The position numbers were made by a program, and so were the translations under genes. Under the pieces are notes generated by a model that had not been told where the DNA came from, did no database searches, and saw nothing but the letters and a program-made list of their open reading frames with translations. A stretch of DNA of 6,650 nucleotides from an uncultured Alphaproteobacteria bacterium (GTDB lineage: Bacteria; Pseudomonadota; Alphaproteobacteria; Micropepsales; Micropepsaceae): positions 1 through 6,650 of the forward strand of contig CALDFO010000582.1 in NCBI GenBank assembly GCA_937942205.1, written 5' to 3'. Numbering within the stretch: the stretch's first letter is position 1; the number at the start of each line of letters is the position of its first letter. Positions 1 to 5,254 of the stretch are shown in pieces.

Positions 1-68
1 GGCCGGGTGGCGCAGCCCGCCAGCGCCACCGCCAAAAGCGCCAGCGCAACGCGCCCCGCGCGCCTCAA
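1..68 (-). CDS. N-terminal fragment of a lipoprotein, probably lytic murein transglycosylase A (MltA)
   Basis: Only the first 22 codons lie in the window; the gene runs off the left edge. Reading from a TTG start at 68-66, the peptide has two arginines, a hydrophobic stretch (VALALLAVAL) and a lipobox L-A-G-C at residues 16-19, so Cys19 would be lipidated after signal peptidase II cleavage and the protein anchored in the envelope. The TTG overlaps the stop of the upstream Tim44 gene as TTGA, which suggests translational coupling. A GGGAG at 83-79 sits 10 nt upstream. An ATG at 78-76 is in another frame that gives no signal peptide. MltA, which cleaves peptidoglycan glycan strands, is proposed only because mltA commonly follows the Tim44-domain gene in alphaproteobacteria; nothing of the catalytic domain is visible. 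Confidence 0.5.
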   Translation of the reverse strand, partial: MRRAGRVALALLAVALAGCATR

Positions 69-688
69 GGGGTTGCATCTCCCGGATCGCCATGGGCGTC
101 GCCACCCGTCGCCACCAGCGTCCAGTTGGGATCGGGCGCGTCCACATTGCGGGCAAAGGTCCACACATCGGTGACCGGGCCGGTGGTGAATTCAGCATGG
201 AAGGCCACCGTGATCTCGGCCTGGCGGCCGTCCAGCACCGCCTCGGTGATGCGGGCATCGGCCAGCCGGGTCAGCATCGCGGCGGGCGCATCGCCCCGCG
301 CCGCGATGGCGGCCTCGAACGCCGCCAGCACCTCGGGCGACAGCAGCGGGCGCAGCGCCGGGCGGTCGCCCTTGGCGAAGGCGTTGACGATCAGGCCATA
401 GGCTTCGCGCGCGCCCGAAAGGAATTTGGCGGCCTCGAAGGTGCGGTCGGCAAGCTGGATGTCGATCAGCCCGCCCTGGGAGACGCCCGCCGCCTGCGGC
501 GCCGCCAAGGCATCGGGAACCGGCTGGGGAATGGCGCGGGACTTGTCCTGCGCCTGGCCTTGGGCCTGCGGCGAGCGCGGCTCCGGCTCATGGCCCGTGC
601 GGCGGCCCAGGATCATATACAGGCGGAACAGCACAATGCCCGCCACGGTGGCGGCCACGATAAGAATGAGCGTCTGCGAATCCGGCAT
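65..688 (-). CDS. Tim44/TimA-family membrane-anchored protein
   Basis: A 207-residue protein. Residues 6-27 form one N-terminal hydrophobic segment (TLILIVAATVAGIVLF...) followed by Arg-Arg, as expected of a single-pass anchor. Residues 31-75 are a low-complexity Pro/Gln/Ala linker. A Tim44-like domain fills roughly 84-195, with the family-typical FLSGAREAYGLIVNAFAKGD (89-108), LLSPEV (115-120), VTDVWTFARN (172-181) and DPNWTLVAT (186-194). The family is related to mitochondrial Tim44, and the Caulobacter homologue is called TimA; its bacterial role at the inner membrane is not firmly known. The ATG at 688 is chosen because the hydrophobic segment then starts at residue 6 and AGGG lies 8 nt upstream; a TTG at 721 would add 11 residues of no evident value. 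The gene diverges from secB and overlaps the following lipoprotein gene by 4 bases. Confidence 0.85.
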   Translation of the reverse strand: MPDSQTLILIVAATVAGIVLFRLYMILGRRTGHEPEPRSPQAQGQAQDKSRAIPQPVPDALAAPQAAGVSQGGLIDIQLADRTFEAAKFLSGAREAYGLIVNAFAKGDRPALRPLLSPEVLAAFEAAIAARGDAPAAMLTRLADARITEAVLDGRQAEITVAFHAEFTTGPVTDVWTFARNVDAPDPNWTLVATGGDAHGDPGDATP

Positions 689-693
689 GTACG

Positions 694-753
694 AAACCCT
701 GTAAGCCGCCCCGCCCGGCAATCAGGCGACCCTAGCCGCCAGAACCAGGGTTT
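694..753. repeat. 8-bp inverted repeat in the Tim44-secB divergent gap
   Basis: AAACCCTG at 694-701 and its exact complement CAGGGTTT at 746-753 are separated by 44 nt. On the reverse strand the promoter-distal arm contains the AGGG that serves as the likely ribosome binding site of the Tim44 gene, so pairing in that mRNA would cover it. The repeat is short enough to be chance. The 172-bp gap (689-860) otherwise shows a TTGACA at 763-768 with no matching -10 and a run of GC palindromes near 778-794; I see no confident promoter in it. Confidence 0.3.
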
Positions 754-860
754 GAAAGGCTTTTGACACCGTAAGCAGGCCGCCGGCCCGGCCCCATGCT
801 TGTCAGATACGCGCAATCCGTGGTAGCGGCGGCGCGCATTCCGTCAGGACAGGATTTCCC

Positions 861-1337
861 ATGAGCAGCGAAGGAACCGCGGCCCCCGCCGCCGCCAAGC
901 CCGGCCTCCAGGTCGTCGGCCAGTACATCAAGGATCTGTCCTTCGAAAATCCCGGCGCCGCCGCCATGATCAACGAGCGGCCCCAGATCGAACTGGGCGT
1001 GGACCTCAACGCGGTGAAGCTGGAAGAAGACCTGTTCGAGGTCGAGCTGAAAATCCGCGTCGACGCCAAGAACCAGGGCAAGCCGCTGTTCCTGCTGGAA
1101 GTGGCCTATGCCGGCGTCTTCAAGCTGACCAACATTCCCGAAACCGCCACCCAGCAGATGATCCTGCTGATCCAGGCGCCGCACATGCTGTTCCCCTTCG
1201 TCCGCCGCATCGTGTCCGATGTGGTGCGCGACGGCGGGATGCCGCCCCTGATGATCGAGCCGATCGACTTCATGCAGCTCTATCAGGCGCGCGTGGCCCA
1301 GGCCGACGGCCAGCAGCAGCCCACCGCCACGGCCTGA
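861..1337 (+). CDS. secB: Protein-export chaperone SecB
   Basis: A 158-residue cytoplasmic chaperone (E. coli SecB has 155) that forms tetramers, keeps precursors unfolded and delivers them to SecA. Visible family hallmarks are YIKDLSFENPGA (22-33) at the start of the fold, the beta-strand region PQIELGVDLNA (41-51), the LEVAYAGVF segment in mid-protein, the helix APHMLFPFVRRIVSDVVRDGG (106-126) and the near-invariant PPLMIEPIDFMQLY (128-141). The N-terminus (2-14) is Ala/Pro-rich and the C-terminal tail (142-158) is Gln/Ala-rich; both look disordered, as is normal. ATG at 861 follows AGGACAGGA with AGGA ending 6 nt before it. The gene stands alone, divergent from the Tim44 gene and convergent with dnaQ across a 19-bp gap. 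The family and start are clear. Confidence 0.97.
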   Translation: MSSEGTAAPAAAKPGLQVVGQYIKDLSFENPGAAAMINERPQIELGVDLNAVKLEEDLFEVELKIRVDAKNQGKPLFLLEVAYAGVFKLTNIPETATQQMILLIQAPHMLFPFVRRIVSDVVRDGGMPPLMIEPIDFMQLYQARVAQADGQQQPTATA

Positions 1338-1344
1338 TACGCCG

Positions 1345-1362
1345 GCCTGAAAAGCCTCAGGC
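1345..1362. terminator. Weak hairpin between convergent secB and dnaQ
   Basis: GCCTGA (1345-1350), a six-base loop, then TCAGGC (1357-1362) form a 6-bp perfect stem that overlaps the dnaQ stop codon. On the forward strand it is followed by GAATTT, a poor U-tract; on the reverse strand no U-tract follows. It is the only candidate terminator in the 19-bp gap, and could act weakly on secB or simply be chance. Confidence 0.25.
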
Positions 1363-2043
1363 GAATTTCCACAGCGACTTGTCGCCCAGTTCCTTGGCGA
1401 CAAAGGCCGCATGGGCTTCCAGTTCCGCCGCCGTCGCCAGGCTGGGCAGCGGGACCGGGCGCTGGCGCGCGGCCCGCGTCTTGTCCATGGCGGCGGCGGC
1501 AACCTCCACCGGCGCCAGCATCAGGCCCTTCTGCCGTCCGCCGATCAGTTCCAGATAGACGTCCGCCGTGAGCTGGGCGTCCAGCAGCGCGCCGTGCTTG
1601 GAGCGGGCGGTGAGGTCCACGCCGAACCGCTTGCACAATTCGTCCAGCGAATAGCGCGCCCCGGGAAACTTGCGCTTGGCGATCTCGATGGTGTCCACCG
1701 CGCGGGCCAGCGGGATGGACGGCTTGCCGCAGCGTTTCAGCTCGGCATTGATGAACTTGATATCGAAGCTGGCATTGTGGATCACCAGCGGCGCATCGCC
1801 GATGAACTCCAGGAATTCCTCCACCACATGCGCGAACAGCGCCTTGTCGGCCAGGAACTCGGCCGACAGGCCATGGACGCGCTGGGATTCGATGGGGATA
1901 TCGCGCTCGGGGTTGAGATAGAATTGCAGGGTGCGGCCGGTGGGGAAATGATCCATCAGCTCGACACAGCCGATTTCCACGATGCGATGACCGTCGCCCG
2001 GCTCGAAGCCGGTGGTTTCGGTATCGAAGACGATCTCGCGCAT
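1357..2043 (-). CDS. dnaQ: DNA polymerase III epsilon subunit (3'-5' proofreading exonuclease)
   Basis: A 228-residue DEDDh exonuclease (E. coli epsilon has 243). All catalytic residues are present: Exo I FDTETTG with Asp7 and Glu9; Exo II VIHNASFD with Asp94; Exo III HGALLD with His150 and Asp155. The substrate-pocket segment RVHGLS (55-60) and the conserved AxDTIEIAKRKFPG region (115-128) are also intact. Residues about 168-228 are the less conserved tail that in this family binds the polymerase alpha subunit. It removes mismatched nucleotides during replication. ATG at 2043 is preferred, since MREIVFDTETTG is the usual family start and it shares one base with the coaE stop (TGATG); a GTG one codon earlier at 2046 is also possible, giving a GTGA overlap. 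It is the last gene of the five-gene reverse operon. Confidence 0.96.
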   Translation of the reverse strand: MREIVFDTETTGFEPGDGHRIVEIGCVELMDHFPTGRTLQFYLNPERDIPIESQRVHGLSAEFLADKALFAHVVEEFLEFIGDAPLVIHNASFDIKFINAELKRCGKPSIPLARAVDTIEIAKRKFPGARYSLDELCKRFGVDLTARSKHGALLDAQLTADVYLELIGGRQKGLMLAPVEVAAAAMDKTRAARQRPVPLPSLATAAELEAHAAFVAKELGDKSLWKFA

Positions 2044-2633
2044 CACAGTTTCGTCCGTATATCCGCCAGGATCATTTTCACCTGATCGCGGGCGTGATCC
2101 AAGCCCTTGTCGGTCATCACCAGGTAATGGGCCTGTGCACGCTTTTGCGCGTCGCTCATCTGACGGCGCAAAAGCGCGGCGAATTTTTCCTCGGTCATGC
2201 CGGGCCGGGCCAGCACCCGCGCCCGCTGCACCTCGCCCGGCGCGGTCGCCACCACCACCGCATCCACCGGCACGCCCGCCTCCAGCAGCAGCGGCACATC
2301 CAGCAGCACCATGGGCGCCGTGGCATGGGCGGCCAGGAAATCGGCCCGCCGGTCCGCCACCAAGGGGTGCATCAGGCTTTCCAGCCGCGCCAGCGCGGCG
2401 GCGTCGCCGGTCACCTGGGCCGACAAAGCGGCGCGGTCCACCGCGCCGGCGCGGGTGCTGCCGGGAAAAGCCGCCTCGATCAGGACGGCGGCTTCGCCCG
2501 CATACAGATCATGGACGGCGGCATCGGAATCGAACACCGGCACGCCTTCGGCGGCGAACAGCCTGGCCGTCTGGGTCTTGCCCATGCCGATCGAGCCGGT
2601 CAGGCCGATCACGAACGGTTCAGCCGCGCTCAC
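2043..2633 (-). CDS. coaE: Dephospho-CoA kinase
   Basis: A 196-residue P-loop kinase that phosphorylates the 3'-hydroxyl of dephospho-CoA with ATP, the last step of CoA synthesis, in the cytoplasm. The Walker A motif is GSIGMGKT (13-20, Lys19, Thr20). The acceptor-site motif FDSDAAVHDLY (34-44) carries Asp35 and Asp37. MHPLV (88-92) and LDVPLLLEAG (111-120) are the CoA-domain and Walker B-like signatures. Length matches the family (about 200). The start is GTG at 2633, seven codons before the conserved IGLTGSIG strand, with purine-rich GGAGAAGG ending 6 nt upstream; no ATG fits. The gene begins inside the last 14 bases of aroE and ends one base into dnaQ, so translation is probably coupled on both sides. 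Coding is Ala-rich as in its neighbours, with no sign of transfer. Confidence 0.96.
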   Translation of the reverse strand: MSAAEPFVIGLTGSIGMGKTQTARLFAAEGVPVFDSDAAVHDLYAGEAAVLIEAAFPGSTRAGAVDRAALSAQVTGDAAALARLESLMHPLVADRRADFLAAHATAPMVLLDVPLLLEAGVPVDAVVVATAPGEVQRARVLARPGMTEEKFAALLRRQMSDAQKRAQAHYLVMTDKGLDHARDQVKMILADIRTKL

Positions 2634-3492
2634 GCAGCACCTTCTCCAGCGCGGCGCGCAGGCCCGGCGTGACCGCGGGCCGGACGCCGAAGAACATCTC
2701 GAAGGACGGCACCGCCTGGTGCATCAACATCCCCAGGCCATCAATGGTCCGCAGGCCGCGCGCCTTGGCGTCTTTCAGGAGCGGGGTTTCCAGCGGATTG
2801 TAAACGATGTCGCAGACGGCGGCGTCCGGGTTCAGCGCCCCCAGATCCAGCGCCAGGGGCGGGATCGAGCCCATGCCCGCCGATGTGGTGTTGAGCAGCA
2901 GCGCGGCTTCACCCGCCCGTGATGGCCAATCTGGCAACCCGCCGGGTAACAGGGTCGCGGTGATGTCCTTGCCCAGCGACGCCGCCAGGCTTTTGGCGCG
3001 GGCCGGATCGCGATTGAGGATATGGATGGTGCGCACACCCACCGCCTGCAGCGCCAGGATGCCGCCGCGCGCCGCACCGCCCGCGCCCAGCATGACGGCA
3101 ACCTGGCCCGACAAGGCATCCGGACCCAACGCCTCGCGCAAGCTGTGCTGCAAGCCGAAGCCGTCGGTATTGCGCGCCAGGATGCGGCCGCCTGCAAATC
3201 CAAGCAGGTTCGCCGCGCCGGAAATCCGTGCCGCCCGGTCGGTGTCGTGCGCCAGGGCGAAGGCCGATTCCTTGTGCGGCACGGTGACATTGACGCCGGT
3301 GAAACCGGCCCGCCGCACACCGTCCAGAATGGCGGCGAAATCCTCCGCCCGCGCCGGCAGCGGCACCAGCGCGCCGTCAATGCCGTGTTCTTCCAGCCAG
3401 TAGCCATGCAGCGCCGGCGACAGCGAATGGCCGACCGGCCAGCCGATGATGCCCGCGATTTTCGCCTTGCCCGTAATATTTCGACCGATCAC
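2620..3492 (-). CDS. aroE: Shikimate dehydrogenase (NADP+)
   Basis: A 290-residue enzyme that reduces 3-dehydroshikimate to shikimate with NADPH in aromatic amino acid synthesis. N-terminal substrate domain: SLSPALH (23-29), with the shikimate-binding serines, and NVTVPHKE (68-75), with catalytic Lys74. NTDGFG (107-112) holds catalytic Asp109. The Rossmann half has the glycine-rich loop LGAGGAARG (134-142), NRDPARA (159-165), the usual place of the NADP-selecting NRT motif with Asp161 replacing Thr, and NTTSAGM (200-206). YNPLETPLL and DGLGMLMHQA near the C-terminus are also family-typical. Length is slightly above E. coli AroE (272). The start is GTG at 3492, overlapping the maf stop as GTGA; the 3' end overlaps coaE by 14 bases. 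It is a clear AroE rather than the quinate/shikimate paralogue, judging by motifs and context. Confidence 0.96.
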   Translation of the reverse strand: MIGRNITGKAKIAGIIGWPVGHSLSPALHGYWLEEHGIDGALVPLPARAEDFAAILDGVRRAGFTGVNVTVPHKESAFALAHDTDRAARISGAANLLGFAGGRILARNTDGFGLQHSLREALGPDALSGQVAVMLGAGGAARGGILALQAVGVRTIHILNRDPARAKSLAASLGKDITATLLPGGLPDWPSRAGEAALLLNTTSAGMGSIPPLALDLGALNPDAAVCDIVYNPLETPLLKDAKARGLRTIDGLGMLMHQAVPSFEMFFGVRPAVTPGLRAALEKVLRERG

Positions 3493-4079
3493 GATGGCAG
3501 CACATCCTGTTGGCGCAGCGCCGCCAGCACCGGCAGCAGCGGCAGGCCCAGCACCGAGAAATAATCGCCGTCCACTCTATCGAAAAGCTGGGCTCCGCGC
3601 CCCTCGAAATGATAGCAGCCCACGCTGGACAGGATCGCGGGGCCCTCGGCCGCCAGATAGTCCTCCAGGAATTGCGGGCTGAAAGCGCGCATGGTCATCC
3701 GGCAGGGGCTGGCACGGGACCAGAGCAGAACACCGTCCCGGGCCAGCGCCGCCGCCGACACCAGAAGATGGGTCTGCCCCGACAATTCCCGCAGCAGCGC
3801 CCGCGCCGCCGCCAGGGTGGCGCATTTGCTGAGATGGCGGCCCGAAAAACCGATCACGCTGTCGCCGCCCAGCACGATCCGCCCCGGATGGCGGGCTGCG
3901 ACATGCAGCGCCTTGGCCTCGGCCAGGCGCTGCGCCACCGCTTGGGTGTTTTCGCCCTGCAATCGCTGCATCAGGCCATCCTCATCCAGGTCGGCGGGAT
4001 CGGCGATGAAGGCCACGCCCGCCGCCGTCAGCAACGCCTTGCGGCTGGCGCTGGCGGAGGCCAGGATCAGGTCAGCCAC
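3489..4079 (-). CDS. maf: Maf-family nucleotide pyrophosphatase
   Basis: A 196-residue Maf/HAM1-like fold protein. Maf enzymes hydrolyse non-canonical or modified nucleoside triphosphates to monophosphates, cleaning the pool; which nucleotide this one prefers cannot be read from sequence. Motifs: LASASASRKALL (6-17) is the N-terminal LASxSxxR signature, AEAKA (53-57) the conserved Lys56 helix, GGDSVI (71-76) contains the presumed catalytic Asp73, and SVGCYHFEGRGAQLF (152-166) plus GDYFSVLGLPLLPV (171-184) form the C-terminal signature. Departures from common family forms are Ala for Pro in the first motif, Gly-Asp-Ser where Asp-Gln or Asp-Thr is usual, and SKC (84-86) where Lys-Pro is usual. 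The start is GTG at 4079, 8 bases inside the preceding gene; it ends in a 4-base overlap with aroE. Confidence 0.93.
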   Translation of the reverse strand: MADLILASASASRKALLTAAGVAFIADPADLDEDGLMQRLQGENTQAVAQRLAEAKALHVAARHPGRIVLGGDSVIGFSGRHLSKCATLAAARALLRELSGQTHLLVSAAALARDGVLLWSRASPCRMTMRAFSPQFLEDYLAAEGPAILSSVGCYHFEGRGAQLFDRVDGDYFSVLGLPLLPVLAALRQQDVLPS

Positions 4080-4941
4080 CCCGGCTGCCTCCGGACGCTT
4101 CGCGGCGCTCGGCCAGAAGGTTCATCACCGCCGCCGCGGTTTCCTCGATGGAACGGCGGGTGACATCCAGGGTGGGCCAGTCCTGATTTTCGAACAGCTG
4201 GCGGGTGGCGGAGATCTCCGAGCGCACCGCGTCCAGCTCGACATAATTGCTGTCGCGGTTCTCGCCCGCGCCCATTCCGATCATCGGGCCCGGTCCGGTT
4301 CCCATGCTGACAAGGCGGTTGCGCCGCACCTGCACCAGCCGGTCGGGTGACACCCACAGGCCCACGATCAGGGGCCTTTTCGCCGCCAGCAGTTGCGGCG
4401 GCGCCATCAGGTGAGGCACTAGGGGCACATTGGCGGCGCGCACGCCGCGAATGGCCAGATAGACGCAGGTCGGCGTCTTGGAGGTGCGGCTGGCTCCCGT
4501 CAGGATCACCTCGGCCTCGTCGATGCTGTCCAGCGACTGGCCGTCGTCATGGGCGATGGTGAAGTTCAGCGCCTCGATGCGGTCCAGATAGCGCGCGTCC
4601 ACCTCGTGCTGGCGGCCGACCTTATGGGTTTCCGAAGCGCCCAGGAACTGGCCCAGCGCCGCGACCGGCCCCTCCAGCACATCGATGCAGCGCACCTCGA
4701 TATCGGCGCAGCGCGCCTTGAGCTTGTCGCGCAGACCCTTGTTGGCCAGGGTGAAGAAAACCAGGCCCGGCATGATGGCGATATGGTCCAGGGCGCGGGT
4801 CAGCTGATGCTCGCTGCGGACCATGGCATAAGGGTGGACATGCACGTCCACATTCTCGAACTGCGCCAGGGCGGCATTGGCCATGGCGTGAAGGGTCTCA
4901 CCGGTGGAGTCGGAGACCAGATGGATATGCTTGCGATCCAC
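4072..4941 (-). CDS. Pyruvate,phosphate dikinase / PEP synthase regulatory protein (DUF299, RP001 family)
   Basis: A 289-residue bifunctional kinase/phosphorylase. Family members inactivate PPDK or PEP synthase by ADP-dependent phosphorylation of a threonine and reactivate it by Pi-dependent dephosphorylation, so they set the pyruvate/PEP balance. Visible motifs are LVSDSTGETLHAMANA (8-23), FTLAN (63-67), FTIAHDDGQ (127-135) and the P-loop-like nucleotide site TGASRTSKTPT (148-158, Lys155), the family signature; YLAIRGVRAANVPLVP follows. Length is near the usual 270-300. The start is GTG at 4941 with GGGA 7 nt upstream; the C-terminus is Gly/Arg-rich and overlaps maf by 8 bases. It is the first gene of the operon, behind the promoter at 4963-4988. 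Which of the two target enzymes it controls cannot be told here, since neither lies in the window. Confidence 0.93.
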   Translation of the reverse strand: MDRKHIHLVSDSTGETLHAMANAALAQFENVDVHVHPYAMVRSEHQLTRALDHIAIMPGLVFFTLANKGLRDKLKARCADIEVRCIDVLEGPVAALGQFLGASETHKVGRQHEVDARYLDRIEALNFTIAHDDGQSLDSIDEAEVILTGASRTSKTPTCVYLAIRGVRAANVPLVPHLMAPPQLLAAKRPLIVGLWVSPDRLVQVRRNRLVSMGTGPGPMIGMGAGENRDSNYVELDAVRSEISATRQLFENQDWPTLDVTRRSIEETAAAVMNLLAERREASGGSRGG

Positions 4942-4942
4942 A
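4934..4942 (-). other. Candidate DnaA box over the RP001-family start codon
   Basis: The forward strand reads CGATCCACA. This differs from the E. coli consensus TTATCCACA at two bases and, as I recall the Caulobacter G-box (TGATCCACA), at one. The GTG start codon lies inside it. Two weaker relatives in the same orientation follow: CTATCCCAA at 4946-4954 and TTATCCCGT at 4966-4974, each 6 of 9. The first could reflect coding constraint (Val/Met-Asp-Arg). Confidence 0.35.
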
Positions 4943-4962
4943 GGACTATCCCAAGAGGGCCG

Positions 4963-4988
4963 GATTTATCCCGTAACGGGCCCGGCAA
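4963..4988 (-). promoter_or_regulatory. Alpha-type housekeeping promoter of the RP001-family-maf-aroE-coaE-dnaQ operon
   Basis: On the reverse strand TTGCCGG (4988-4982), an 11-nt spacer and GATAAATC (4970-4963) match the Caulobacter housekeeping consensus TTGACGS-N10-14-GCTANAWC at 6 of 7 and 7 of 8 positions. Transcription would begin near 4957, leaving a leader of about 15 nt with GGGA (4952-4949) placed 7 nt before the GTG. No other good promoter was seen in the operon, whose genes overlap throughout. The -10 overlaps the weak DnaA-like motif at 4966-4974. Confidence 0.6.
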
Positions 4989-5068
4989 CGGGGCATTCGA
5001 CCCCCAGCAGAACCAAGGCGCCCACACGCCTCCTAGCCGGGAATGGGAAAACTGTGCAAGCCCGGGAT

Positions 5069-5095
5069 GGCGGGGGATGAAAAGCCCCCTCCGCC
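5069..5095. other. GC-rich hairpin in the divergent gap
   Basis: GGCGG (5069-5073) pairs with CCGCC (5091-5095), and after a one-base bulge (T5090) GGG (5074-5076) pairs with CCC (5087-5089), leaving a 10-base loop that includes GAAAA. Neither strand has a T-run after it, so it does not look like an intrinsic terminator, and no gene end is near. It lies between the two divergent promoters; its role is unknown. Confidence 0.35.
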
Positions 5096-5142
5096 AACAG
5101 GCGCACGGCCGGTCACGATTTGGCGCGACGACGGCCAAGTGC

Positions 5143-5170
5143 TTGAGTCCATGCGCGGTTGGGATTAAGC
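5143..5170 (+). promoter_or_regulatory. Possible hemE-hemH promoter
   Basis: TTGAGTC (5143-5149), a 13-nt spacer and GATTAAGC (5163-5170) match the alpha-type consensus TTGACGS-N10-14-GCTANAWC at 5 of 7 and 5 of 8 positions. Start of transcription would be near 5177, giving a leader of about 78 nt. The match is modest; it is offered because nothing better precedes hemE and the G-poor leader begins just downstream. Confidence 0.3.
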
Positions 5171-5180
5171 CAGACCGGCT

Positions 5181-5230
5181 TTCACACAACCACCCACAAC
5201 CCACAGCCCAAACATCATCTTCACCATCTT
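5181..5230 (+). promoter_or_regulatory. C-rich, G-poor hemE leader tract (possible Rho-loading site)
   Basis: These 50 bases contain 23 C, 17 A, 9 T and a single G, in sharp contrast with the GC-rich, G-containing sequence around them. Unstructured C-rich, G-poor RNA is what Rho factor binds, so the tract could allow regulated early termination ahead of hemE. Within it CCCACA occurs twice, 8 bases apart. An alternative reading is a strand-biased unwinding segment of the neighbouring origin candidate. Confidence 0.35.
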
Positions 5231-5248
5231 AAGATTCCCTGGAGTCTT
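5231..5248 (+). promoter_or_regulatory. Hairpin that covers the hemE ribosome binding site
   Basis: AAGATTC (5231-5237) pairs with GAGTCTT (5242-5248) around the loop CCTG: seven pairs including one G-U. The likely Shine-Dalgarno GGAG (5241-5244) is half in the loop and half in the stem, and the ATG follows 6 nt after the stem. The bases after the stem are GTTTTG, so the element also faintly resembles a terminator. It could limit hemE translation until opened; AT pairs make it only moderately stable. Confidence 0.35.
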
Positions 5249-5254
5249 GTTTTG

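Larger units (their letters stand above)
4942..5254. other. RP001-family/hemE divergent gap, syntenic with the Caulobacter chromosomal origin
   Basis: This 313-bp gap contains no gene I can support. In Caulobacter crescentus the origin Cori lies between hemE and the RP001 homologue, and the same pair of divergent genes flanks this gap. Seen here: the operon promoter and DnaA-like motifs on the left (4946-4988), a GC-rich hairpin in the middle (5069-5095), and an AT-richer, almost G-free right side (5181-5254) that could serve as an unwinding region. Not seen: any TTATNCACA box, or any TTAA-N7-TTAA CtrA site; only single TTAA half sites occur (5165-5168, 5229-5232). The call is by gene order; position of the origin varies among alphaproteobacteria. 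Confidence 0.4.

Noticed and set aside
689..721. TTG start adding 11 residues to the Tim44 protein
   Set aside because: It places odd residues before the membrane anchor; the ATG at 688 has a better ribosome site and family-like start.
92..766. A 224-codon forward open frame antisense to the Tim44 gene
   Set aside because: Low-complexity Arg/Gly/His translation with no motif; the reverse frame has a membrane anchor and Tim44 signatures.
763..768. Perfect TTGACA upstream of secB as its -35 box
   Set aside because: At 10-14 or 16-18 bases downstream the sequence is GC only (around 780-791), so no -10 pairs with it.
5030..5059. Second reverse promoter (TTGCAC, 18 nt, TAGGAG) for the RP001-family operon
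   Set aside because: The -10 is poor, and the promoter at 4963-4988 fits the alphaproteobacterial consensus far better at a sensible distance from the start.
4549..5232. A 227-codon forward open frame crossing the RP001-family gene and the divergent gap
   Set aside because: Its first half is antisense to a clear gene and the part in the gap shows no domain, ribosome site or sensible composition.
5165..5232. TTAA motifs as CtrA binding sites
   Set aside because: Only single TTAA half sites occur (5165-5168 and 5229-5232); neither has a partner seven bases away.
5159..5254. In-frame TTG extension of HemE by 32 residues rich in histidine
   Set aside because: No ribosome site precedes the TTG, the sequence is a translated C/A-rich leader, and family proteins start close to the ATG at 5255, which has GGAG upstream.
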